Source: Leifsonia sp. AG29 (GTDB taxonomy: Bacteria; Actinomycetota; Actinomycetes; Actinomycetales; Microbacteriaceae). Taken from it: 64,000 bases of DNA. The notes under the pieces were generated by a model that saw only the letters and a program-made list of their open reading frames with translations, was not told where the DNA came from and ran no database searches. This document shows, in pieces, positions 8,291 through 20,330 of this stretch; position 1 is the stretch's first letter; every line of letters begins with the position of its first letter. Location of the stretch: the NCBI RefSeq assembly GCF_009765225.1, contig NZ_VMSF01000001.1, forward strand, positions 3,574,106 to 3,638,105, written 5' to 3'. The position numbers and the translations under genes are program-made.

Positions 8291-9862
8291 GTGAAGCTCC
8301 ACGACGTCCGTGTCCATAGAAGCGACGAGAACCTCGCCCGGGAGGACCAGCTCGCGTGGTCGATCGCCCGGGTCGCGGCCGATCCCGTGGAGGTGGACTC
8401 CGACGTCGTCGACATGGTGGTCAACCGGGTGATCGACAATGCCGCCGTGGCCGCCGCCTCCCTCACCCGCCGGCCCGTCGTGTCGGCCCGCTCGCAGGCG
8501 CTGGCGCACCCGCTGCCGGTCCGCGAGCTGGAGGAGCTCACCGCGAGCACCGATCATCCGCAGGACGGCTCGACCGTCTTCGGCGAGCGCCCCGAGGTGC
8601 GCGTCTCGCCGGAGTGGGCGGCCTGGGCGAACGGCGTGGCGGTGCGCGAGCTCGACTTCCACGACACCTTCCTGGCGGCCGAGTACTCGCACCCGGGTGA
8701 CAACATCCCGCCGGTCACCGCTGTCGCCCAGCACGCCGCGCGAGCCTTCGGGCTGACCGGTCGCGACCTGATCCGCGGCATCGCCACCGGCTACGAGATC
8801 CAGATCGACCTGGCGCGCGCGATCAGCCTCCACAAGCACAAGATCGACCACGTCGCCCATCTGGGACCGTCGGCCGCGGCGGGCATCGGGACGCTGCTGC
8901 ACCTCCCGCCCGAGGTGATCTTCCAGGCGATCGGGCAGGCCCTCCACACGACCACCGCCACCCGCCAGTCGCGCAAGGGTGAGATCTCGAGCTGGAAGGC
9001 GCACGCCCCGGCCTTCGCCGGCAAGATGGCCGTGGAGGCGATCGACCGGGCGATGCGCGGCGAGACCAGCCCGACCCCGATCTACGAGGGCGAGGACGGC
9101 GTCATCGCCTGGCTGCTCGATGGTCCGGAGGCGTCGTACCGGGTCCCGCTGCCGGAGCCGGGGGAGCCGAAGCGCGCCATCCTCGACTCGTACACCAAGG
9201 AGCACTCGGCCGAGTATCAGGCGCAGGCGTGGATCGACCTCGCCCGCAAGCTGCACCGCGAGCACCCGGAGGCGGCCGACCCGTCGCGCGTGGAGAGCAT
9301 CGTCATCCACACCTCGCACCACACCCACTACGTGATCGGCTCGGGGGCGAACGACCCGCAGAAATACGATCCGACCGCCTCGCGCGAGACCCTCGACCAC
9401 AGCATCCCGTACATCTTCACCGTCGCCCTGCAGGACGGCGGCTGGCACCACGTCGAGTCGTACCTGCCGTCGCGCGCGGGCCGCCCCGACACGGTGGCGC
9501 TCTGGCGCAAGGTCACGACGACCGAGGACGCCGAGTGGACGCGTCGCTACCACTCGACCGATCCCGCGGAGCAGGCGTTCGGCGGCCGCGTGGTGATCAC
9601 GCTCACCGACGGCCGCGTCATCGCCGACGAGATCGCCGTGGCGGACGCCCACCCGCTCGGTGCCCGGCCGTTCGCGCGCGCCGACTACGTCGCGAAGTTC
9701 CGGACCCTCGCCGCCGACGCGCTCGAGGAGGCGGAGATCGAGCGGTTCCTCGCGGTCGCCGAGCGCCTCCCGGAGCTCACCGCCGCCGAGCTCGGCGGCC
9801 TCACCATCACCGCGCGCCCGGGGCTGCTCGCCGGCTCGCCCGCGCCGAAGGGACTGTTCTGA
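8291..9862 (+). CDS. prpD: 2-methylcitrate dehydratase PrpD
   Basis: This 523-residue MmgE/PrpD family protein has the full length expected for PrpD and is the first gene of prpD-prpB-prpC. It dehydrates 2-methylcitrate in the methylcitrate cycle, which clears propionyl-CoA. GTG 8291 lies 6 nt after TAGGTT, so the mRNA is likely leaderless. The stop TGA overlaps the prpB ATG by one base. No dedicated GntR or PrpR-type regulator is seen nearby. Assignment rests on family resemblance plus operon context. Confidence 0.92.
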   Translation: MKLHDVRVHRSDENLAREDQLAWSIARVAADPVEVDSDVVDMVVNRVIDNAAVAAASLTRRPVVSARSQALAHPLPVRELEELTASTDHPQDGSTVFGERPEVRVSPEWAAWANGVAVRELDFHDTFLAAEYSHPGDNIPPVTAVAQHAARAFGLTGRDLIRGIATGYEIQIDLARAISLHKHKIDHVAHLGPSAAAGIGTLLHLPPEVIFQAIGQALHTTTATRQSRKGEISSWKAHAPAFAGKMAVEAIDRAMRGETSPTPIYEGEDGVIAWLLDGPEASYRVPLPEPGEPKRAILDSYTKEHSAEYQAQAWIDLARKLHREHPEAADPSRVESIVIHTSHHTHYVIGSGANDPQKYDPTASRETLDHSIPYIFTVALQDGGWHHVESYLPSRAGRPDTVALWRKVTTTEDAEWTRRYHSTDPAEQAFGGRVVITLTDGRVIADEIAVADAHPLGARPFARADYVAKFRTLAADALEEAEIERFLAVAERLPELTAAELGGLTITARPGLLAGSPAPKGLF

Positions 9863-10761
9863 TGCTGTACTCCTCCCTCCCCGCCCACGAGAAGCGCGCA
9901 GCGTTCCGTGCCCGGCTGGCCTCCGGCGAGCTCGTGCGGATGCCCGGCGCGTTCAACCCGCTGAGCGCCCGGCTGATCGAGCGCAAGGGCTTCGAGGGCG
10001 TCTACATCTCGGGCGCCGTGCTCTCGGCCGACCTCGGGCTGCCGGACATCGGCCTCACCACGCAGACCGAGGTCGCGGGCCGCTCGGCCCAGATCGCGCG
10101 CATGACGGACCTCCCCGCGCTCGTCGACGCCGACACCGGCTTCGGCGAGCCCATGAACGTCGCCCGCACCGTGCAAGCGCTGGAAGACGCCGGCGTGGCC
10201 GGCCTCCACATCGAGGACCAGGTCAACCCCAAGCGGTGCGGCCACCTCGACGGCAAGCAGGTCGTCGACGAGGAAACCGCGCTCAAGCGCATCCGGTCGG
10301 CCGCCGACGCCCGCCGCGACGCGAATCTCCTCATCATGGCGCGCACCGACATCCGCGCGGTCGAGGGCCTGGAGGCGGCGATCGACCGGGCGAAGGCCCT
10401 CGTCGACGCGGGCGCCGACGCGATCTTCCCGGAGGCGATGGCCGACCTCGCCGAGTTCGAGGCCGTGCGCCAGGCGGTCGACGTGCCGATCCTCGCCAAC
10501 ATGACCGAGTTCGGGAAGAGCGACCTCTTCACCGTCGACCAGCTGCGCGACGTCGGGGTGAACATCGTCATCTGGCCGGTGTCGCTCCTCCGCTTGGCCA
10601 TGGGCGCCGCCGAGCGCGGGCTCGACCAGCTCGTCTCGGGTGGAACGCTCGAGCCGATGCTCGGCGACATGCAGCATCGCGCCGACCTCTACGACCTGAT
10701 TGACTACGAGGGGTACACCGCGTTCGACACGTCGGTGTACAACTTCGAGGTCCGGCGCTAG
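9862..10761 (+). CDS. prpB: Methylisocitrate lyase PrpB
   Basis: The 299-residue product is a PEP mutase/ICL superfamily lyase with DADTGFGEP (89-97) for Mg2+ binding and the signature KRCGH (124-128), whose Cys is the catalytic acid. It cleaves 2-methylisocitrate to pyruvate and succinate. The start overlaps the prpD stop (TGATG), giving tight translational coupling. A longer in-frame reading upstream would lie wholly inside prpD and is rejected. Confidence 0.95.
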   Translation: MLYSSLPAHEKRAAFRARLASGELVRMPGAFNPLSARLIERKGFEGVYISGAVLSADLGLPDIGLTTQTEVAGRSAQIARMTDLPALVDADTGFGEPMNVARTVQALEDAGVAGLHIEDQVNPKRCGHLDGKQVVDEETALKRIRSAADARRDANLLIMARTDIRAVEGLEAAIDRAKALVDAGADAIFPEAMADLAEFEAVRQAVDVPILANMTEFGKSDLFTVDQLRDVGVNIVIWPVSLLRLAMGAAERGLDQLVSGGTLEPMLGDMQHRADLYDLIDYEGYTAFDTSVYNFEVRR

Positions 10762-10810
10762 TCCGCCGGGCCCCTCCCATCACGAGCCAGCAGCGAAGGA
10801 GCGCCGAGCC

Positions 10811-11938
10811 ATGACCGACCCCGAGATCCACAGGGGCCTCGCCGGGGTGGTCGTCGACACGACCACCATCTCGTCCGTGAACCCCGAGACCAACTCGCTG
10901 CTGTACCGCGGGTACCCCGTGCAGGAGCTCGCGAAGAACTGCTCCTTCGAGGAGGTCGCCTACCTCCTCTGGCACGGCGAGCTGCCCTCGACGGACGAGC
11001 TCATCGCGTTCGAGGCGCAGGAGCGCTCGCTCCGCGTCCTCGATGAGCGGACCCGCCGCGCCATCGACGACGTCCCGGCGTCCGCCCACCCGATGGACGC
11101 CCTCCGCACCGCGGTGAGCGAGCTCGGCGCCCTGGACGAGACCCTCCAGCAGCCCGGCGCGATCCTCGACCCGGAGCTGAACCAGACCCGGGCCGTCCAC
11201 CTGCTGGCGCAGCTGCCGACGATCGTCGCCTACGTCCAGCGCCGCGGTCGCGGCCTCGAGGCCGTCGAACCGCGCGACGACCTCGACTACGCGCGCAACT
11301 TCCTCTACATGACCTTCGGCGAGGTGCCGGACGACGTGGTCGTCGACGCCTTCCGGGTGTCGCTCGTGCTCTACGCGGAGCACTCGTTCAACGCCTCCAC
11401 CTTCACGGCCCGCGTCATCGCCTCGACGCTCTCCGACGTCTACTCGGCGGTCACCGGGGCGATCGGCGCGCTGAAGGGTCCGCTGCACGGCGGCGCCAAC
11501 GAGGCGGTCATGCACGCCTTCGACGAGATCGGCTCCGCCGACCGTGCGGAGCCGTGGCTCGACGAGGCCCTCGCCGCGAAGCGGAAGATCATGGGCTTCG
11601 GCCACCGGGTCTACAAGCACGGCGACTCGCGGGTCCCGACCATGCGCGCCTCCCTGGTCGACCTCGTCGAGCACTACGACCGTCAGGAGCTCCTCGACCT
11701 CTACGAGGCCCTCGAGAACGCGATGGCCGAGCGCAAGAACATCAAGCCCAACCTCGACTACCCGTCGGGCCCGGCCTACAGCCTCATGGGGTTCGACACC
11801 GAGACGTTCACGCCCCTCTTCGCGGCCGCTCGCGTGACCGGCTGGACGGCCCACGTGTTCGAGCAGTACGCCGCGAACTCGCTGATCCGGCCGCTCTCGC
11901 AGTACACCGGGCCCGCGGAGCGCCACCTGGCGCGCTGA
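10811..11938 (+). CDS. prpC: 2-methylcitrate synthase / citrate synthase PrpC
   Basis: This is a 375-residue citrate synthase-fold enzyme with the catalytic histidines in GPLHGGAN (His 226) and GFGHRVYK (His 265), and the C-terminal catalytic Asp in LMGFDTET. It condenses propionyl-CoA with oxaloacetate. Position directly after prpB supports 2-methylcitrate synthase over the housekeeping citrate synthase. AAGGAG precedes ATG 10811 at normal spacing. A strong terminator follows. Confidence 0.95.
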   Translation: MTDPEIHRGLAGVVVDTTTISSVNPETNSLLYRGYPVQELAKNCSFEEVAYLLWHGELPSTDELIAFEAQERSLRVLDERTRRAIDDVPASAHPMDALRTAVSELGALDETLQQPGAILDPELNQTRAVHLLAQLPTIVAYVQRRGRGLEAVEPRDDLDYARNFLYMTFGEVPDDVVVDAFRVSLVLYAEHSFNASTFTARVIASTLSDVYSAVTGAIGALKGPLHGGANEAVMHAFDEIGSADRAEPWLDEALAAKRKIMGFGHRVYKHGDSRVPTMRASLVDLVEHYDRQELLDLYEALENAMAERKNIKPNLDYPSGPAYSLMGFDTETFTPLFAAARVTGWTAHVFEQYAANSLIRPLSQYTGPAERHLAR

Positions 11939-11951
11939 GCCCCCACACCGA

Positions 11952-11984
11952 GAAGCGCCCGGAGCCGACGGCCCCGGGCGCTTC
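11952..11984 (+). terminator. Hairpin terminator after prpC
   Basis: A perfect 11-bp stem GAAGCGCCCGG / CCGGGCGCTTC (11952-11962 with 11974-11984) surrounds an 11-nt loop. It lies between the convergent prpC and thiolase genes and probably serves both. A small GTGTC..GACAC stem follows at 11986-11998. There is no long T-run, as is usual in high-GC actinobacteria. Confidence 0.8.
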
Positions 11985-12009
11985 CGTGTCATAGACACTG
12001 TCGACGCGG

Positions 12010-13197
12010 TCAGCGCCAGAGGAGCAGCGCCTCGCCCTGGCCGCCGCCGCCGCAGAGAGCGACGGCCGCGCGGCCGGAACCGCGCCGCGCGAGCTCGTGA
12101 GCCGCATGCCCCGCGAGCCGAGCACCCGAGGCGCCGATAGGGTGGCCGAGCGCGATCGCGCCCCCGTGCAGGTTGACCTTCTCGTCGCTGAGGCCGAGGT
12201 CGGCCATCGACTGCAGGGCAACGGCCGCGAACGCCTCGTTGATCTCGACGAAGTCGAGGTCGCCGACCGTCCAGTCGGTGCGGGCGAGCGCCGCGGTGAT
12301 CGCGTTCGAGGGCTGCGAGTGGAGGGAGTTGTCGGGCCCCGCGACTTGGCCGGGAGCCCCGACGAACGCCAGCCAGTCGAGCCCGAGCCGCTCGGCGTTC
12401 TCGCGGCTGGTGAGCACGAGCGCGGCGGCGCCGTCGCTCAGCGGCGACGAGTTGCCCGCGGTGAGCGTGCCTCCCTCGGCGAAGCTCGGTCGGAGGGTCG
12501 CCAGGGACTCCGGCGTCGAGTTCGGCCGGACGCCCTCGTCGGCGTTGACCACGACCGGGTCGCCCTTGCGCTGCGGGATCGTCACCGGTGCGATCTCGTC
12601 CGCGAAGACCCCGGAGGCGGTGGCCGCGCCGGCGCGCTGGTGCGAGCCCGCCGCGAACGCATCCTGCGCCTCCCGAGTGAGGCCGAGCTTCTCGGTGTAC
12701 TGCTCCGTGGAGGCGCCCATCGAGATCCCGTCGAAGGCGTCGGTGAGCCCGTCGTGAGCGGCCGAGTCGAGCGCCTGGATCGAGCCGTACGACCAGCCGA
12801 GGCGCGAGCCCGGGAGGACGTGCGGTGCGTTCGTCATCGACTCCTGGCCCCCGGCCACGACGACCGTCGCCTCGTTGGAGCGGATCAGGCGGGCGGCGTC
12901 GGTGACCGCCGCGAGGCCGGAGAGGCACACCTTGTTGATCGTTGTCGCAGGCACGTTCCACCCGATGCCGGCGGCGATGGCGGTCTGCCGCGCCGGGTTC
13001 TGGCCGGCCCCGGCCTGCAGCACCTGGCCGAAGATGACGGCGTCGACGTCGGCGGCGCTCACCCCCGACTGCTCGATTGCGCGCTTGAGTGCAACAGTGC
13101 CCAGCTGCACCGCGGTCAGCGATGCGAGCGAGCCCTTGATCTTGCCGAACGGGGTGCGGGCGGCCGAGAGGATGACGACCTCGGTGGTCGGAGACAT
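12010..13197 (-). CDS. Acetyl-CoA C-acetyltransferase (thiolase)
   Basis: The 395-residue protein has the complete thiolase signature set: acyl-enzyme Cys 91 in INKVCLSGLAA, NEAFA, the GGAIALGHPIGASGAR histidine motif and the C-terminal CGGGGQGEA with the second catalytic Cys. It catalyses reversible condensation or cleavage of acetoacetyl-CoA; whether it is biosynthetic or beta-oxidative cannot be told. AAAGGAG lies 9 nt upstream of ATG 13197. It is downstream of aspS on the same strand with a 45-nt gap. Confidence 0.92.
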   Translation of the reverse strand: MSPTTEVVILSAARTPFGKIKGSLASLTAVQLGTVALKRAIEQSGVSAADVDAVIFGQVLQAGAGQNPARQTAIAAGIGWNVPATTINKVCLSGLAAVTDAARLIRSNEATVVVAGGQESMTNAPHVLPGSRLGWSYGSIQALDSAAHDGLTDAFDGISMGASTEQYTEKLGLTREAQDAFAAGSHQRAGAATASGVFADEIAPVTIPQRKGDPVVVNADEGVRPNSTPESLATLRPSFAEGGTLTAGNSSPLSDGAAALVLTSRENAERLGLDWLAFVGAPGQVAGPDNSLHSQPSNAITAALARTDWTVGDLDFVEINEAFAAVALQSMADLGLSDEKVNLHGGAIALGHPIGASGARLAGHAAHELARRGSGRAAVALCGGGGQGEALLLWR

Positions 13198-13242
13198 GGC
13201 GACACTCCTTTATGTCAGGGGTGCCTCCATTGTGTCACCGGC

Positions 13243-14577
<1,335 letters not shown>

Positions 14578-14679
14578 CTAGCCTACCGCCCGCGATTCGG
14601 CCGGGCACCGGGTCCGCGGGCCGCGACGAGGGAGGCGCGCTCAGTGAATTCAAGGGATGCGGCTCCGTAGACTGTGACG

Positions 14680-15399
14680 GTGGTAGCAAGCCAGGTTCAT
14701 CTCGTCCGTCACGGCGAGGTGTTCAATCCCGACGGCATCCTGTACGGCAGGCTGCCGGGCTTCGGCCTCTCCAAACTCGGGCACCGGATGGCTCAGGCGG
14801 CCGCCGACGAGCTGGCGGCCCGCGGCCGCCCCATCACCTCCCTCCGGGTGTCGCCCCTCCAGCGCACCCGCGAGTCGGCCGCCCCGATCGCCCGGGTCAC
14901 GGGCCTCGACCCCGTGATCGACGATCGCATCATCGAGCCGACGAACCACTTCGAGGGCACGGTGATGCGGCGCGCGCTGAAGCGCCCCGTCAACTGGCCC
15001 TTCGTCGTCAACCCGCTGCGGCCGAGCTGGGGCGAGCCCTACCGCAGCATCGAGAAGCGCATGCTCGCCGCCGTCGAGGAGGCGTTCGACTCGGTCGACG
15101 ACGGAGACGTCGTCCTCGTCAGCCACCAGCTGCCCATCTGGGTCACGCACCTCTCCGTCGCCGGCGAGCGGCTCTGGCACGACCCGCGCAGCCGGCGCTG
15201 CGCACTGTCCAGCATCACGACGTTCGAGCGGGTGGCCGTTCCGGTGGAGGCGCCGGCGTCCGACGCGGCTCCGGCCGCTCCGGCGGGGGCCGTCCCCGCC
15301 GCCGAACCCGCCGCCCCGGCGCACCGGCTGATCGAGGTCGGCTACGTCGAACCGGCGAGCTCGCTGCAGGCGGCCGCCACCGATGTGGGGGCCGTGTGA
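14680..15399 (+). CDS. Histidine phosphatase family protein
   Basis: The protein is ~239 residues with LVRHGE at 8-13 (phospho-accepting His) and the second His in SHQLPIW, typical of the phosphoglycerate mutase-like superfamily. The C-terminal ~60 residues are rich in Ala and Pro and probably unstructured. GTG 14680 lies 6 nt after TAGACT; GTG 14674, two codons earlier, is the alternative. Its stop overlaps the ATG of the thioredoxin-like lipoprotein by one base, so it heads the cytochrome c maturation cluster. The substrate is unknown; the same fusion of neighbours is common in actinobacteria. Confidence 0.85.
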   Translation: MVASQVHLVRHGEVFNPDGILYGRLPGFGLSKLGHRMAQAAADELAARGRPITSLRVSPLQRTRESAAPIARVTGLDPVIDDRIIEPTNHFEGTVMRRALKRPVNWPFVVNPLRPSWGEPYRSIEKRMLAAVEEAFDSVDDGDVVLVSHQLPIWVTHLSVAGERLWHDPRSRRCALSSITTFERVAVPVEAPASDAAPAAPAGAVPAAEPAAPAHRLIEVGYVEPASSLQAAATDVGAV

Positions 15400-16025
15400 T
15401 GAGAGCTCGTCCTCGCGGCCGCACGCTCCGGGCGCGGCTCGCCGTCCCGGCGGTCGCCCTCGCGGCGACCGCTGCGCTCCTCCTGTCGGGCTGCTCCTCC
15501 AACGACAGCCTCGCCAGCCAGTACCGCTCCGGCAGCGGCCAGAACTACATCGCCGGCGACGGCACCGTCAGCGAGTTCGCGGCCGCGAGCCGCGGGAGCG
15601 CCGTGACGTTCTCCGGCACGCTCGCCGACGGAACGCCGGTCTCGTCGAAGGACTACGCGGGCAAAGTGCTCGTCGTCAACTTCTGGTACGCGGGCTGCCC
15701 GCCGTGCCGGGTGGAGGCGCCCGAGCTCGAAAAGCTCTATCAGAAGTACGGTCCGCAGGGCGTCGCCTTCCTCGGGGTCAACCTCTACGACACGGCCAGC
15801 ACGGCGGCCAGCTTCGAGCACGACAAGGGGGTCACCTACCCCTCGGTGCTCGACCGCGACACCGGGTCGGTCCTGCTCGCCTTCAGCAAGACGGTCCCGC
15901 CGAAGGCGACGCCGACCACGCTCGTCGTCGACAAGCAGGGCCGTGTCGCCGCGCGCATCCTCGGAGCGCTCCCCGACGCGAGCATCCTCGACTCGCTCAT
16001 CTCCGACGCCGTGGCCGAGCACTGA
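15399..16025 (+). CDS. TlpA/ResA-type thioredoxin-like lipoprotein
   Basis: The product has 208 residues: a basic N-terminus, a hydrophobic stretch and the lipobox LLSGC with the lipidated Cys at 32, so it is anchored on the outer face of the membrane. The thioredoxin fold carries the redox pair CPPC at 100-103 (NFWYAGCPPCR) and a cis-Pro region (KATPTTLVVD). With ccdA, resB and ccsB next to it, it most likely reduces apocytochrome c CXXCH cysteines before haem attachment. The ATG overlaps the upstream stop by one base. Confidence 0.92.
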   Translation: MRARPRGRTLRARLAVPAVALAATAALLLSGCSSNDSLASQYRSGSGQNYIAGDGTVSEFAAASRGSAVTFSGTLADGTPVSSKDYAGKVLVVNFWYAGCPPCRVEAPELEKLYQKYGPQGVAFLGVNLYDTASTAASFEHDKGVTYPSVLDRDTGSVLLAFSKTVPPKATPTTLVVDKQGRVAARILGALPDASILDSLISDAVAEH

Positions 16026-16026
16026 C

Positions 16027-16750
16027 GTGGGCGGCGTCGGACAGATCGTGTTCAGCGGCCAGCTCCTCCTGGCCCTGCCCATCGCCCTCCTCGCGGGCCT
16101 CGTCTCGTTCGCGTCGCCGTGCGTGCTGCCCCTGGTGCCGGGCTACCTGGCCTACGTCGGCGGCATGAGCGACCCGGGCGCCAAGCGCGATCGTTCGCGC
16201 GTGCTGACCGGCGTCGCTCTGTTCGTCCTCGGCTTCGCGGTCGTGTTCATCGCCTACGGTGCGGCCTTCGGTGCGCTCGGCCTCTGGCTGGTGCGCTGGC
16301 AGGAGGTCGTCATCCGGGTCCTCGGGGTGCTCGTCATCCTCATGGGCCTCGTCTTCATCGGGCAGTTCTCGTTCCTGCAGCGCACGATCAAGCCCGGCTG
16401 GAGGCCCGCGACCGGCCTCATCGGGGCGCCCCTCCTCGGCATCGTGTTCGGCCTCGGCTGGACGCCGTGCATCGGCCCGACCCTCGCCGCGATCAGCGCC
16501 CTCAGCGTCGGAAGCGGCTCGCCGTGGCGCGGTGCGCTCCTCGGGCTCTTCTACTGCATCGGCCTCGGCATCCCGTTCCTCCTCGTCGCCCTCGGCTTCG
16601 ACTGGGTGGCGGGCTCCGTCGCCTTCCTCAAGCGGCACATCCGGGCCATCAACATCATCGGCGGCGTCCTCCTCGTCGTCATCGGCGTCCTCATGGCCAC
16701 CGGCCTGTGGAGTCAGCTCATGTCGCAGTTCCTGGGGGTGATCCAAGGTT

Positions 16751-16767
<17 letters not shown>
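16027..16767 (+). CDS. ccdA: Cytochrome c biogenesis protein CcdA
   Basis: This is a 246-residue protein with six hydrophobic segments and the two conserved membrane cysteines in SFASPCVLPLVPGY (Cys 32) and GLGWTPCIGP (Cys 148), which shuttle electrons from cytosolic thioredoxin to the outside. It reduces the TlpA-like lipoprotein encoded just upstream. GTG 16027 follows the previous stop by one base. Its 3' end overlaps resB by 17 nt. Confidence 0.93.
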
Positions 16768-18379
<1,612 letters not shown>

Positions 18380-18389
18380 GCTGGTTCCC

Positions 18390-19472
18390 GTGACCGAAAC
18401 CCTGGCTCAACTCTCGACCGTGTTCCTCTACGCGGCGATGGGCCTGTACGCCGCGGCGTTCATCGCCTTCGCCCTCGACCTCGCCCGCCGGGGCGCGCGG
18501 GCGACGGCGGCCGAGGCGGCCGTGGTCCCCAGCGCCGTCGCGCGCCGGGCCGCCGCAGCGGCGAACAGCTCCGGCGCCCCGACCACCACCCTGACCGTCG
18601 AGGGCGGCCCCGGCGGGGAGGCGCCCCCGCCCCCGCCCCCGCCGTCGTCGGCGCTCGGCCGGCTCTCCTCGCGCATCAGCGAACGCGTCGAGGACGACGT
18701 CATGAACGGCGGAGGCACGGCCTCCCTGCGCTGGGCGTTCGGCTTCACCATCGTCGGATTCGCTGTGCAGCTGGTGGCCGTGGTCCTCCGCGGCATCGCC
18801 GCCGCCCGCGTGCCGTGGGCCAACATGTGGGAGTTCTCGATGACGGGCACCCTCGTCATCATCGGGGTGTTCCTCCTGGCCAACCTCAAGTGGGACATCA
18901 AGTACGTGGGCACGTTCGTGCTGGGGCTCGTGCTGGTGCTGCAAGGCATCGCGCTATTGCGGTACTACGTGCCGGTGGTCCCCCTCCAGCCGGCGTTGCA
19001 GTCGTACTGGCTGGTCATCCACATCATCGTCGCCGTGCTCGGCACGGCGTTCTTCGCCCTCGGATTCGCGCTCTCCGGGCTGCAACTGCTGCAGTACCGG
19101 CGCGAACGGCAGGTCGCCGAGTCGCGTCCTCAGCAGTTCCGGTTCCTGCAGACCCTCCCCGGCTCGGTCGTGCTCGAGAACCTCGCCTACCGGATCAACA
19201 TCGTCGGCTTCATCGCCTGGACCTTCACCCTGATCGCGGGGGCCATCTGGGCCGAGAAGGCGTGGGGCCGGTACTGGGGGTGGGACACCAAGGAGGTCTG
19301 GACCTTCATCATCTGGGTGATCTACGCCGGGTACATCCACGCGCGCGCCACCCGCGGCTGGCGCGGTTCCCGCTCCGCGTGGCTCGCGATCATCGGATTC
19401 GCCGCGGTGCTCTTCAACTTCGGCATCGTGAACGTGTTCTTCCACGGGCTGCACGCGTACTCCGGACTCTGA
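18390..19472 (+). CDS. ccsB: c-type cytochrome biogenesis protein CcsB
   Basis: The 360-residue CcsA/CcmC superfamily protein has about eight membrane segments and the haem-handling tryptophan motif WGRYWGWD at 292-299. An Ala/Pro-rich soluble linker (including eight consecutive prolines) interrupts the N-terminal part at about residues 35-95. It is the partner of ResB in haem delivery. TAGGCT at 18377-18382 lies 7 nt before GTG 18390, so this gene may also have its own leaderless promoter inside the resB tail. A terminator follows. Confidence 0.93.
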   Translation: MTETLAQLSTVFLYAAMGLYAAAFIAFALDLARRGARATAAEAAVVPSAVARRAAAAANSSGAPTTTLTVEGGPGGEAPPPPPPPSSALGRLSSRISERVEDDVMNGGGTASLRWAFGFTIVGFAVQLVAVVLRGIAAARVPWANMWEFSMTGTLVIIGVFLLANLKWDIKYVGTFVLGLVLVLQGIALLRYYVPVVPLQPALQSYWLVIHIIVAVLGTAFFALGFALSGLQLLQYRRERQVAESRPQQFRFLQTLPGSVVLENLAYRINIVGFIAWTFTLIAGAIWAEKAWGRYWGWDTKEVWTFIIWVIYAGYIHARATRGWRGSRSAWLAIIGFAAVLFNFGIVNVFFHGLHAYSGL

Positions 19473-19491
19473 TCGCGGTCGCTCTCCGCTG

Positions 19492-19523
19492 AGACCCCTC
19501 GGGCTGACGCTCGGGGGGTCTTT
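19492..19523 (+). terminator. Terminator of the cytochrome c maturation cluster
   Basis: The stem AGACCCCTCGGGC / GCTCGGGGGGTCT (19492-19504 with 19509-19521, with one mismatch and one G-T pair) has a 4-nt loop and is followed by TTT. This is a classic intrinsic terminator 20 nt after the ccsB stop. Confidence 0.88.
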
Positions 19524-19547
19524 CGCGTATCGGGGGCGTCGTCGCGC

Positions 19548-19608
19548 CTCGGGGTGTCGCGCCGCGTGCCGCCGCGCCGCGGGCCGCGGCACCTCGGGGT
19601 GTCGCGCC
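19548..19608. repeat. 16-nt direct repeat in GC-rich tract
   Basis: CTCGGGGTGTCGCGCC occurs at 19548-19563 and again at 19593-19608, 45 bp apart. Between and after them are GCCGC-rich simple sequences. Confidence 0.75.
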
Positions 19609-19640
19609 TCGGGCCGCCGTGCCGCCTCCCGCTGGCCCAT

Positions 19641-19872
19641 ATTCGTGCCGAATGAGCCGCACGCGGTGCCGGCGAGGCCGAGATTCGTGCCGAATGCAGC
19701 GCAAGAGTCGCTCCTTCCCCAGATTCGTCACGAATGTGCTTCCCCCGTCGCCCGACCCTCGAGCGCGGTTCCCGCCATTCGTCACGAATGTTGCCGGGGG
19801 TGCTCGCGGGAGCTGCATTTGTCACGAATGCGGCGAGCGGCTCCATGGAGGAGCGCGACATTCGTCACGAAT
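19641..19872. repeat. Array of six 13-bp palindromes ATTCGT..CGAAT
   Basis: Copies: 19641-19653 and 19683-19695 (ATTCGTGCCGAAT), 19723-19735, 19777-19789 and 19860-19872 (ATTCGTCACGAAT, perfect palindrome around one base), and 19817-19829 (ATTTGTCACGAAT). Every copy is followed by G. Start-to-start distances are 42, 40, 54, 40 and 43 bp. Sequences between copies are unrelated. The same core forms the arms of the hairpin repeats at 1012-2095. Confidence 0.9.
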
Positions 19873-19991
19873 GCAGCGCCTCCGGGGGTGAGCATCCGCC
19901 GGTCCCAGGGGTGCCCGACGTGCTCACGCGGGGGAACATCCGCGTGATTCCGCGGAAGTCAAGCGCGACACGCCCGGGATGCGGGCCAGAT

Positions 19992-20020
19992 TTGCGACGC
20001 TCTGGGGGCCTGCGTAAAGT
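19992..20020 (+). promoter_or_regulatory. Candidate rRNA promoter P1
   Basis: TTGCGA (19992-19997) and TAAAGT (20015-20020) are separated by 17 bp. Confidence 0.55.
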
Positions 20021-20109
20021 ACTTACTTGTCACCCCAAAGGTGCGGGAGAGCGGAAGAGCTCCCCGGCCTCAAGCGGGACCAAATCCCAAGCCTAGCGGC
20101 AAACTGAAC

Positions 20110-20139
20110 TTGAATAAGTTCGCTTGCTGCGCTTAGGAT
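20110..20139 (+). promoter_or_regulatory. Candidate rRNA promoter P2
   Basis: TTGAAT (20110-20115) and TAGGAT (20134-20139) are separated by 18 bp. Confidence 0.45.
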
Positions 20140-20231
20140 TAACACCCCACTCACTGAGCAGGTCTAACCGGTTCGGATCGTGTGATTCGGTTGTGCCCAC
20201 TAAGGGCCGACGAGGAACGCGAAACGCCGAC

Positions 20232-20259
20232 TTGACAAACTGACTGAGAGTGGTAAGGT
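20232..20259 (+). promoter_or_regulatory. Candidate rRNA promoter P3
   Basis: A consensus -35 TTGACA (20232-20237) and TAAGGT (20254-20259) are 16 bp apart. This is the best match of the three and the closest to 16S. Confidence 0.6.
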
Positions 20260-20315
20260 AGAGAAGTTGCCTCGCAGAGCAGCCCGAGAGGGCGAAAGGC
20301 GAGAGCGTCCGATCC

Positions 20316-20330
20316 TTGAGAACTCAACAG
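20316..20330 (+). promoter_or_regulatory. boxA-like antitermination element, 16S leader
   Basis: TTGAGAACTCAACAG matches the leader motif found before rRNA genes in actinobacteria and is itself nearly palindromic (TTGAG/CTCAA). A related copy precedes 23S. Confidence 0.6.

Noticed and set aside
19641..19872. Regularly spaced short repeats as a CRISPR array
   Set aside because: Units are only 13 bp, intervals vary from 40 to 54 bp, and no cas genes are present; CRISPR repeats are 23 bp or longer and nearly identical.
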